From the NCBI GenBank assembly GCA_031256305.1, contig JAIRQU010000088.1, positions 1 through 6,472 of the forward strand: a DNA stretch of 6,472 nucleotides, in the 5' to 3' direction. The notes below the pieces were generated by a model that searched no databases, was not told where the DNA came from, and saw only the letters and a list, made by a program, of their open reading frames with translations. The stretch comes from Burkholderiaceae bacterium. Lineage in GTDB: Bacteria; Pseudomonadota; Gammaproteobacteria; Burkholderiales; Burkholderiaceae_C. Below are positions 1 through 4,989 of this stretch, piece after piece. Within the stretch, counting starts at the first letter, position 1. Every line of letters begins with the position of its first letter. Both the position numbers and the translations under genes were made by a program.

Positions 1-308
1 GTTTTTTTGATGCGCCATTTGACGTAGAGAAAGTTGCCCACCGGCATGGGGCCATCAACGGCAGCTTGAGGTCTCAAGCTGTCTTGAGAAGTATCAGCTT
101 GAGCACGCACCATATCATATTGATCGCCATAGCTGTAGGCCAGCAAATCCACTTGGTCTGCCCATTTGTCAAACCAGCCATCAAATTCAAAGCCATGAAA
201 AACCAGCTTGGGTTGCGATGGCGTAGCGCAACCGGCCAGCGCCAGCAGCAACGCCCAGCACAGTACATACGCCCAGCGGCGTATGGTTGGTGTTTGCGGG
301 TGTTTCAT
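1..308 (-). CDS. Putative lipoprotein of unknown function (3' end beyond window)
   Basis: An open frame starts at ATG 308 and stays open to the left edge, giving 102 visible residues. Upstream lies a good ribosome-binding site, AAGGA, 9 bases before the ATG. The N-terminus is a lipoprotein signal: basic RR at 10-11, a hydrophobic stretch (WAYVLCWALLLALAG), and lipobox LAGC with the lipidated cysteine at residue 27. Residue 28 is Ala, not Asp, so outer-membrane sorting is expected. The mature part has LVFHGFEFDGWFDKWADQ, then LLAYSYGDQYD, and near the edge GNFLYVKWRIK. From memory this resembles small Burkholderiales lipoproteins ending in a YVKWRIK-type motif that sit near secretion-effector genes; I cannot name the family. 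It is the fifth gene of the minus-strand operon, 39 bases after the 195-residue gene, so co-transcription is likely. Reading frame and lipoprotein nature are secure; the role is unknown. Confidence 0.8.
   Translation of the reverse strand, partial: MKHPQTPTIRRWAYVLCWALLLALAGCATPSQPKLVFHGFEFDGWFDKWADQVDLLAYSYGDQYDMVRAQADTSQDSLRPQAAVDGPMPVGNFLYVKWRIKK
62..81. repeat. Perfect 9-base inverted repeat inside the lipoprotein gene
   Basis: CAGCTTGAG (62-70) and CTCAAGCTG (73-81) are exact reverse complements separated by GT. A further direct copy of CAGCTTGAG lies at 95-103. The structure is inside coding sequence and a two-base loop is too tight for a normal RNA hairpin, so a DNA-level site or chance are both possible. 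Confidence 0.5.
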
Positions 309-347
309 GGCGTGTTATCCTTTTATGCGTGCTGGCCTTGCGCCGGT

Positions 348-935
348 TTATTGCTTGTCCGGGTTGCCCCTTGGGCGCGGCTGACCAGGATTGCCTGACC
401 ATATTTGATCGGCATAAGGAACCCTGTCACCCTGGTTTACCGGACTTTGGGGCGTGCCTATGGGGTCGCCATTGGCCGCCGTATGGGTTGCGTATTGTTC
501 CGTATATTGCTGTACCGGCGCATTGGGGTTGTAGCGTTGGCCGGGCGGCACCGGGGTCAGGGGCACGCCGCTGTGGCGCAGGTAATTGCCGGTGATCTCC
601 AGCGCCGCGGCGGCCGTGCCTTGCCGGTCGTATCCGCCGCCCACGCCCGCATGGTTGTTGGGGATGGACCTGGTGAGCGCGCGCGGGTCGGCGCTGTAAT
701 CCATCGCCGGAAAAGCATCGCGGTGTTCCGTGGCGGCGGTTAATACCAGCACTTTGCCTTGCACGTTGGGCGGCAGGCTAAAATCGCCCCGCGCGCCGGT
801 GGTAACGGGGTCAAACAAGGCCATGCCATTAACGGCAACCGGGGCCGTTGTGCCGTCGGCCAGCGGCAGGCCGCGCTGGTTGGGGGGAGGTACGAACCCC
901 AACGTCCCAGCCTTTGTATAAAATAAACGTTTCAT
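348..935 (-). CDS. Conserved-looking 195-residue protein of unknown function
   Basis: ATG at 935, stop TAA at 348-350, 195 residues. A weak GGAA lies 5 bases upstream of the start. There is no signal peptide, membrane segment or cysteine. Residues 1-70 look like a small beta-rich domain (MKRLFYTKAGTLGFVPPP, then VNGMALFDPVTTGARGDF and LPPNVQGKVLVLTAATEHRD). Residues 70-125 are rich in Gly, Asn and Asp (SIPNNHAGVGGGYD, NYLRHSG). The last 60 or so residues are rich in Pro, Asn and Gln and probably disordered. The composition looks like real coding sequence. It lies between the frameshifted lipoprotein gene (91-base gap with a hairpin) and the edge lipoprotein (39-base gap), in the same direction as the lysozyme. 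I do not recognise a named domain. A part in secretion or adaptation of the lysozyme is conceivable from context only; a cytoplasmic location is what the sequence suggests. Confidence 0.75.
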   Translation of the reverse strand: MKRLFYTKAGTLGFVPPPNQRGLPLADGTTAPVAVNGMALFDPVTTGARGDFSLPPNVQGKVLVLTAATEHRDAFPAMDYSADPRALTRSIPNNHAGVGGGYDRQGTAAAALEITGNYLRHSGVPLTPVPPGQRYNPNAPVQQYTEQYATHTAANGDPIGTPQSPVNQGDRVPYADQIWSGNPGQPRPRGNPDKQ

Positions 936-956
936 TACATTTCCAGATATCGGGAT

Positions 957-985
957 GTTGGGGTGTGCCTGTGGCTTACCCCAAC
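957..985. repeat. Intergenic hairpin (REP-like), GTTGGGGT...ACCCCAAC
   Basis: An 8-base perfect inverted repeat, GTTGGGGT at 957-964 and ACCCCAAC at 978-985. On the minus strand the 13-base loop can form a second short stem, GCC-ACA-GGC. No T-run follows on either strand, so it is not a standard intrinsic terminator. Flanks on the minus strand read GTAG before and ATC after the stem. That arrangement resembles the GTAGGTTGGG...CCCAACA interspersed repeats that I recall from many proteobacterial genomes. It lies in the 91-base gap between the broken lipoprotein gene and the 195-residue gene. It could attenuate transcription or protect an mRNA 3' end. Confidence 0.6.
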
Positions 986-1026
986 CTACACGGGATCATC
1001 AAAAGCGCCAAAATTCTTGCGCACGA

Positions 1027-1651
1027 TCAGTGTTTTAAAATGTCTCTGCTATATTGCCATGTACTATCGTCACCAGCATTTTCTTTAATCACTCCATAAC
1101 CAGACGCATACCACAAATCATCCACCCCGCCAACCGTAAAGTGACATGTATTGAAAAATGTTTTACCCGCCAAGGTGAGCGTCTCAAAACCCACAAAACC
1201 GGTAACAGCGTGGATTGTCCCAATCGTTGGATTAACAGCCTCGCGGCCGGGCTTCATATTTTGTGGGAAAAACGTGCCGTCAAGCTGTTCATCGTCACCA
1301 TAAACTTCGGCAAGCAACGTCGCGCCACTGCTCGTGATTGTCCAGTAGGAACTATTCGGACCCACTCCGCTATCCCCTAGGATAGGTGAGTTTTTGCTCC
1401 ATCACCGCTTGTCCTTTATAGGTCATCGGCCCAGTCGTGCTCTGAATGGGCATTATACTGCTATTATTTGGGTCGGTTGACGACAATGTAAAATTAACCG
1501 TGCTATTGGCTATAAAGCAAGCGATAATCGATGGCGTGCTGGCGTTGCTGCTGCTGGCCGCTATCCCATTAGCGCCAATGCTCTCGCAGCCCCCCAGCGC
1601 CAAGGCCGCCAGCGCGCGCGCTGCAATGATGGGGGCTAAATGTTGGTTCAT
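1027..1651 (-). pseudogene. Lipoprotein gene broken by a one-base frameshift
   Basis: Two adjacent frames make one protein. The first half starts at ATG 1651 and stops at TAG 1370. It has a lipoprotein signal with lipobox LGGC (cysteine 22), then a Ser/Asn/Thr-rich mature region ending MTYKGQAVMEQK. The second half, in the next frame, runs to the stop at 1027 and reads without break from SPILGDSGVGPNSSYW through GFETLTLAGKTFFNTCHF to WYASGYGVIKE. The switch falls at an A5 run on the minus strand (T5 at 1391-1395). Removing one A gives MEQNSPILGDSGVGPN and a protein of about 207 residues. The start overlaps the stop of the preceding gene (ATGA), with AAGG upstream in that gene. Function is unknown; an exported partner of the lysozyme is inferred from position. 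Either the gene is inactivated, the sequence has a homopolymer error, or expression needs a shift. Base composition is low in GC, which suggests transfer. Confidence 0.7.
1391..1395 (-). other. Homopolymer at the frameshift site
   Basis: The plus strand has TTTTT here, which reads CAA AAA CTC in the first frame of the lipoprotein gene. The continuation of the protein is one base forward (+1), so a canonical -1 slippery heptamer does not explain it. A one-base insertion in the run is the simplest explanation. Confidence 0.6.
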
Positions 1652-1680
1652 TGCCCACCCGCCTTAACCGCGCTTGACGC
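1611..1680. repeat. Gene-junction repeat, copy A (gene 2 / gene 3)
   Basis: This 70-base stretch matches 2294-2363 at 63 of 70 positions without gaps (hand count). On the minus strand it holds the last codons of the exported protein (AVKAGGQ, stop), the ATGA overlap, and the first codons of the lipoprotein (MNQHLAPIIAARALA). Beyond 1680 the homology continues after a 27-base length difference within the tail of the upstream gene. Confidence 0.85.
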
Positions 1681-2334
1681 CGCGCCCGATGCCGCTGATG
1701 CTGCCGCTGCCTGCGGGCACGTGGCGCTCATCGTCGGGATGGGCTTATTAAGCTGGAATTGCCGGGCGGTAAGTGTTCCCATACTCAAATACTTCGGTCC
1801 GGTCCATGGCCCGCCTCCGGGTTGTGGCCCGTATCCATAGAATGTCACCTCCATATCGCAGACATCGCTAGGGTTTACCAAGTCACCCAGCTTCAGGCGC
1901 AGATGGATAATACGCTGGCCGTAAAAATGGCAAGGTAGCGCGCCATGCACCGTCAAGTCGATCAGCACCTGCGGCATGTGGTCTGCAGCCCGCGAGATGC
2001 TGTCGCTGTCCGTGAGGACTGAGTCGAGGGCCGAGTAGGCCGCCAACTGTTTGCTGTCAGTGACCCGCTTGATGCGGCGCGCAGCCTTGCCGCAGACGTT
2101 GGGCCAGCGCAAGGTGTGCGCGCTCAGGATGAGAGGACTGGTCATTGCCAAGTCATTGCTGATCGGCGTCCATTTGCCTTGAAATGCTGCCGGTATCCCG
2201 GTGGTGGCGGGCGCGGAAGCGGGCGGCGTTGGCATTCCGTCCGCTAGCGCCGCGCTTGCCGCCAACGCCGCCAGCAGCAGCAGCGCGGCGGCTAGCGCGC
2301 GCGCTGCAATGATAGGGGCTAGATGCTGATTCAT
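1648..2334 (-). CDS. Sec-exported four-cysteine protein, unknown function
   Basis: ATG 2334 to TGA 1648, 228 residues. The N-terminus is a Sec signal peptide: basic and hydrophobic residues up to ASAALA, with cleavage predicted after A31. The mature protein starts with a Pro/Ala linker, then FQGKWTPISNDLAM at 51-64. It has four cysteines (81, 135, 159, 206), which would allow two disulfides in the periplasm. The C-terminus (207-228) is an Ala/Ser-rich tail ending AVKAGGQ, nearly the same as the lysozyme tail. The first 16 residues match the next gene's lipoprotein exactly. The start overlaps the lysozyme stop by ATGA, so translation is probably coupled. The FQGKW opening recalls small beta-barrel proteins, but I cannot assign a family. 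Directly following a lysozyme, a periplasmic protective (immunity-like) role is a reasonable but untested inference. Lysozyme-inhibitor families such as Ivy or MliC/PliC are not evident. Confidence 0.8.
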   Translation of the reverse strand: MNQHLAPIIAARALAAALLLLAALAASAALADGMPTPPASAPATTGIPAAFQGKWTPISNDLAMTSPLILSAHTLRWPNVCGKAARRIKRVTDSKQLAAYSALDSVLTDSDSISRAADHMPQVLIDLTVHGALPCHFYGQRIIHLRLKLGDLVNPSDVCDMEVTFYGYGPQPGGGPWTGPKYLSMGTLTARQFQLNKPIPTMSATCPQAAAASAASGAASSAVKAGGQ

Positions 2335-2363
2335 TGCCCAGCCGCTTTAACCGCGCTTGCCGC
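2294..2363. repeat. Gene-junction repeat, copy B (gene 1 / gene 2)
   Basis: Partner of 1611-1680, offset 683 bases. On the minus strand it holds the lysozyme's last codons (AVKAAGQ, stop), the ATGA overlap and the first codons of the exported protein. Of seven mismatches, several fall at third codon positions of the signal-peptide frame, as expected for two copies both under protein-level constraint. Confidence 0.85.
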
Positions 2364-3212
2364 TGCTTGCGGCCCCTGGTTGCCGAACAGGGCCGCTTCC
2401 GCCGCGCGGCGCGTGACCAGGCCGGGCAGTTTTACCTCGACCTCTTTGCCGGTCTTGGGGTCTTTTTCTTTGCCATACACCCACCGGCTAAATTCAGCCT
2501 GCGCGCCAGCGTAATCCTTCGCATTGAGCTTGGTCAGCAATGTGGAACCCTCCAGTTTGCCCGCGCCCAGGTTGAAGGTAAAGTCCGTCAGTGCGTCAAA
2601 TTGCCCTTGGGTGATGGGCACATGGACATTGTTGCGCACGGCAGCTTCGGCGGTAGCGAGGTCCCCTGGCAACAGTTGGTCGGCTTGGGCCGGAGTGATC
2701 GTCGTCTTGCCGGGAATGATCGGCTTGCCGTTTACTTGGCCCGTATGGCCGTAGCCGATGGTCGGCTTGCCACCCGAATCCCGGTAGGCGGTCAGGTGCG
2801 GACCAGAAGCATCTTCGCTTTTTTTAACCAGTTTCACGGCGTCGTTGCTCGCGCTCATGTTGGCCGGGTTGGTTGAAGCCGATGACGGCTGTTGCATGGC
2901 CAGCAGTTGCTTTTGCATCTGCCACTCGATCTGCGCCGCGCCTATGCCGCCGTCGGGGGACATCGCCGAGAGCCAGTCGTTTAATGATCGGCCGTGCGCA
3001 GCATGGCGTGCATGGCCCGCATGTTGCCGCGCGGCGGGCTGGCCAGCGGCATTGGCGGCGTCAGCGGCATCGGCATTAGCGGCATCGGCGCTGGCATCGA
3101 CGGCGCCAGCATCAACGTTGATGTCAGCAGCGCTAGCGCTAGCACCATCGGGGTTGGCCTCGTCGGGGTCAGCGGCAGTGCGAATGAAGGGTGGAAAACC
3201 GGTAATTTGCAT
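2331..3212 (-). CDS. T4-type (GH24) lysozyme with Ala/Asp-rich N-terminal extension
   Basis: Predicted muramidase cleaving the MurNAc-GlcNAc bond of peptidoglycan. The chosen start is ATG 3212 (MQITGFPPF), with GGAAG 9 bases upstream; an in-frame TTG at 3263 has poorer support. The product is 293 residues. Residues 14-75 are a low-complexity Ala/Asp/Asn then His-rich leader. Residues 76-122 include a likely helix (IEWQMQKQLLAM). The GH24 domain spans about 125-277: E133 in KKSED, D145 in AYRDSGG, T151 in TIGYGHT, then VPITQGQFDALTDFTFNLGAG and GLVTRRAAEAALF. Typical GH24 enzymes have E-x8-D; here it is E-x11-D, because of an insertion (ASGPHL). The C-terminus ends SAVKAAGQ, shared with the next gene. 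There is no signal peptide or holin nearby, so export needs another route. A type VI effector or a phage-derived endolysin are the main options; the exported neighbours favour the former. Domain call secure, delivery inferred. Confidence 0.88.
   Translation of the reverse strand: MQITGFPPFIRTAADPDEANPDGASASAADINVDAGAVDASADAANADAADAANAAGQPAARQHAGHARHAAHGRSLNDWLSAMSPDGGIGAAQIEWQMQKQLLAMQQPSSASTNPANMSASNDAVKLVKKSEDASGPHLTAYRDSGGKPTIGYGHTGQVNGKPIIPGKTTITPAQADQLLPGDLATAEAAVRNNVHVPITQGQFDALTDFTFNLGAGKLEGSTLLTKLNAKDYAGAQAEFSRWVYGKEKDPKTGKEVEVKLPGLVTRRAAEAALFGNQGPQAAASAVKAAGQ
3045..3089. repeat. Short repeats of AGCGGCATYGGC in the lysozyme leader
   Basis: AGCGGCATCGGC occurs at 3063-3074 and 3078-3089, with a one-mismatch copy at 3045-3056. 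On the minus strand these encode the Ala/Asp/Asn-rich segment of the lysozyme leader (ADAANADAADAANAAG). The pattern suggests expansion by replication slippage. Confidence 0.6.
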
Positions 3213-3303
3213 GGCGGTTGACTTCCGTGATAGCGATTTGATGAAGAGAGGCAGGCCAGTCAATTGCCACTACGGGCTGCCGGCGCGCTTGTGCTGTGCG
3301 CGC

Positions 3304-3312
3304 CTTATAACA
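3304..3312 (-). promoter_or_regulatory. Candidate extended -10 promoter for the lysozyme operon
   Basis: The minus strand reads TGTTATAAG, a match to the extended -10 TGnTATAAT with one change. No good -35 is present, as is usual for extended -10 promoters. Transcription would start near 3297, giving a leader of about 85 bases before the ATG at 3212. Confidence 0.4.
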
Positions 3313-3319
3313 CAAATCA

Positions 3320-3337
3320 GGTTGGTTGCGCCCAACC
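3320..3337. promoter_or_regulatory. Dyad GGTTGG-N6-CCAACC, possible operator
   Basis: Perfect six-base inverted repeat with a six-base spacer. It lies just upstream of the extended -10 element, roughly at -23 to -40 of the proposed start, where a repressor or activator could act. As RNA it would be a small hairpin. It shares GTTGG/CCAAC with the hairpin at 957-985, so a decayed interspersed repeat is also possible. Confidence 0.35.
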
Positions 3338-3524
3338 CGCGCAGGCCGGGGCAAGACTTTGCCAACTGCCAGAACCCGCACATCGCCGCGCCGCGCTTGC
3401 CGCACGCCCGCGCGCTTGTCAAAATATCAAGATAGTCTGTTTGGTGCGGCGGAAAATAGCAGGCGCTGGCTGCCCCGGCGCGGGTGACAAGTCCGCGCAG
3501 AGTCGCTTTCGTTTTCATTCTGCC

Positions 3525-3530
3525 GATAAT
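3525..3530 (+). promoter_or_regulatory. Weak candidate -10 for radC
   Basis: GATAAT (5 of 6 to TATAAT) 33 bases before the radC start. No recognisable -35 lies at 16-18 bases upstream, so this is tentative. Confidence 0.25.
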
Positions 3531-3562
3531 GCGGCGCGGAACACAGAACAAACGAGGCCGCC

Positions 3563-4237
3563 ATGTCCCTGCACGAACTCCCGCCCGACGCGCGCCCGCG
3601 CGAGCGGCTGCTGACGCGCGGCGCGGCGGCCCTGAGCGACACCGAATTGCTGGCGCTGCTGCTGCGCACCGGCACGGCGGGGTGCGGCGTGCTGCACATG
3701 GCCGCCGACGTGCTGGCGGCGTTTGGCGGACTGGCGGGCCTGCTCAATGCCAGCGCCGATGACTTGAAGGGCATCAAGGGACTGGGGCCGGCCAAGCGCG
3801 CCGAATTGCTGGCGGTGCTGGAACTGGCGCGGCGCGCCATCGCGCAGCAGTTGCGTGAGCGTCCAGCGCTCGATACCGCCCAGGCGCTGCTTGATTACGT
3901 GCAACTGCACCTGGCGCGGCGCACGCACGAAGTGTTTGCCGTGCTGTTCCTGGACGCCCGGCAGCGCCTGATTACGCTCGATGAGATGTTCCAGGGCACG
4001 CTGGCGCAAACCAGCGTGTATCCGCGCGAGGTGGCGCGGCGCGCGCTGCGCCACCAGGCCGCCAGCGTGGTGCTGGCGCACAACCATCCCAGCGGCCAGG
4101 CCGCTCCCAGCGCCGCCGACGAGGCGCTCACGCGCACGCTGCAAGCGGCCCTGGGCTTGCTGGACGTGCGCGTGCTGGACCACGTTATCGTCGCGCCGGG
4201 CGCGGCGTTCTCGATGGCCGCGCACGGTATGTTGTAA
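3563..4237 (+). CDS. radC: RadC family JAMM/MPN-domain protein (UPF0758)
   Basis: 224 residues, full length for the family. The start is ATG 3563 with GAGG 5 bases upstream. Residues 1-95 carry the usual N-terminal region: [26 protein letters not shown], then a helix-hairpin-helix-like [14 protein letters not shown] (69-82) suited to DNA contact. The JAMM metalloprotease-like domain spans about 102-224. Metal-site residues are E123 ([10 protein letters not shown]) and the signature [14 protein letters not shown] at 173-186, with H173, H175 and D186. The substrate and biochemical activity of RadC are not established, and the early link to DNA repair in E. coli was later attributed to another gene. 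An Smr-domain gene follows after 4 bases, so the two are probably co-transcribed. Nothing is degenerate. The high GC and unbroken frame match a vertically inherited housekeeping copy. Confidence 0.96.
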   Translation: MSLHELPPDARPRERLLTRGAAALSDTELLALLLRTGTAGCGVLHMAADVLAAFGGLAGLLNASADDLKGIKGLGPAKRAELLAVLELARRAIAQQLRERPALDTAQALLDYVQLHLARRTHEVFAVLFLDARQRLITLDEMFQGTLAQTSVYPREVARRALRHQAASVVLAHNHPSGQAAPSAADEALTRTLQAALGLLDVRVLDHVIVAPGAAFSMAAHGML

Positions 4238-4241
4238 CGCG

Positions 4242-4898
4242 ATGGGAGCGCCGCCGTTGAAAGCCAAGTCGTTTCAGGATCTGCAAGACCTGCGCGCGCA
4301 ACTGGCGCAACAGCAGGCGCGCGCCGCGCGGCAGGCCGCCGATCACGCGGCCCGGCAGTTGGCCGAGTGGCAACAGCGCCAGTTGTTCGCCCGCGCCGTG
4401 GGGCCGGTGCGGGCGCTGGACGCCGCGGCGACGCAGCGGGTACGGCTGACGCCCGAACCGGCCCCGCCGCTGCCGCGCCAGCGCCAGCGCGACGAGCAGG
4501 CCGTGCTGCGCGAAGCCATCTCCGACGCCTTCGACGCGGGCACGCTGCTGGAAGTGGATGCCGAGCACGGCTTCCGGCAGCCCGGCATCGGCGCGGACGT
4601 AACGGTCAGGCTGCGGCGCGGGCACTGGGCCGTGCAGCGCGAGATCGACCTGCACGGCCTGCGGCGCGAAGAAGCCCGCGAGGCGCTGGGCGCTTTTCTG
4701 CGCGAAGCCACGCGCGCGGGCATCCGCTGCGTGCGCGTGGTGCATGGCAAAGGGCGGGGGTCGCCGGGCCGCGAGCCGGTGCTCAAAGCGCTGGTGCAGC
4801 GCTGGCTGGCGCAGCGGCGCGAGGTGCTGGCCTTCGTGCAGGCCAAGCCGCTTGAAGGCGGCGCGGGTGCGCTGCTGGCGCTGCTGGCAGCGGGATAG
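4242..4898 (+). CDS. Smr-domain protein (putative nuclease)
   Basis: 218 residues from ATG 4242, only 4 bases after the radC stop. An in-frame TTG at 4257 has GGAG 8 bases upstream and is an alternative start. Residues 10-50 are a Gln/Ala/Arg-rich, probably coiled-coil N-terminus (FQDLQDLRAQLAQQQ). Residues 80-128 match the pre-Smr region of proteobacterial proteins of this type (EQAVLREAISDAFDAG, then DVTVRLRRGHWAVQR). The Smr domain spans 134-215: IDLHG at 135-139, VVHGKGRGS at 167-174, and a final GGAGALLALL at 206-215. Smr domains are related to the C-terminus of MutS2, and stand-alone members have shown DNA or RNA endonuclease activity; the target of this one is unknown. Coupling with radC suggests a shared nucleic-acid role, but this is only context. 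Confidence 0.93.
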   Translation: MGAPPLKAKSFQDLQDLRAQLAQQQARAARQAADHAARQLAEWQQRQLFARAVGPVRALDAAATQRVRLTPEPAPPLPRQRQRDEQAVLREAISDAFDAGTLLEVDAEHGFRQPGIGADVTVRLRRGHWAVQREIDLHGLRREEAREALGAFLREATRAGIRCVRVVHGKGRGSPGREPVLKALVQRWLAQRREVLAFVQAKPLEGGAGALLALLAAG

Positions 4899-4989
4899 CG
4901 CCACGGAGCGCACGGACAATGGCTTGCACCCCTACAATTGCGCCGCTGCCAATGGCCGTGTTGGACATGCTCCGGCGGGTCAAAGGGCA
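4899..4989. other. Intergenic gap between the Smr gene and yqgE
   Basis: 91 bases. No stem followed by T-run was found, so a terminator for the radC-smr unit is not visible. The gap holds a candidate -10 element for the next gene. Confidence 0.5.
4933..4938 (+). promoter_or_regulatory. Candidate -10 (TACAAT) for the YqgE/AlgH gene
   Basis: TACAAT matches TATAAT at 5 of 6 positions and sits in CCCCTACAATTGCGCC, a context I recall as common in Burkholderiales promoters. The -35 position is GC-rich and poor. The start of transcription would be near 4945, about 45 bases before the ATG at 4990. Confidence 0.4.

Larger units (their letters stand above)
3213..3562. other. Divergent intergenic region between the lysozyme operon and radC
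   Basis: 350 bases with no convincing gene. A minus-strand frame of 93 codons (3270-3551) has no ribosome-binding site and unlikely composition. The region holds an extended -10 element and a dyad for the minus operon, and a weak -10 for radC. A TTGACA on the minus strand (plus 3417-3422) has no matching -10 at usual spacing. Confidence 0.6.

Noticed and set aside
1027..1365. Separate short gene beginning at a GTG near 1365
   Set aside because: No ribosome-binding site, and the frame reads upstream in sense (LGDSGVGPNSSYW) to the break point of the lipoprotein, so it is the second half of that gene.
1385..1400. Programmed -1 frameshift site
   Set aside because: The required shift is +1 relative to the first frame, and no canonical slippery heptamer with a downstream structure fits.
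1..3212. Prophage lysis cassette
   Set aside because: No holin, Rz/Rz1 spanin pair or phage structural gene is visible, and the partner genes encode a periplasmic protein and lipoproteins of other design. It is not fully excluded for the lysozyme's origin.
2845..3435. Plus-strand open frame of 196 codons opposite the lysozyme leader
   Set aside because: It is the antisense of the Ala/Asp-rich repeat and has no ribosome-binding site or recognisable domain; it also crosses the divergent promoter region.
3270..3551. Minus-strand 93-codon frame upstream of the lysozyme
   Set aside because: It begins at a TTG without a ribosome-binding site, has scattered cysteines and no domain, and covers the candidate promoters.
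3515..4267. Minus-strand 250-codon frame opposite radC
   Set aside because: GC-rich antisense shadow; radC is unambiguous from its HxHPSG motif.
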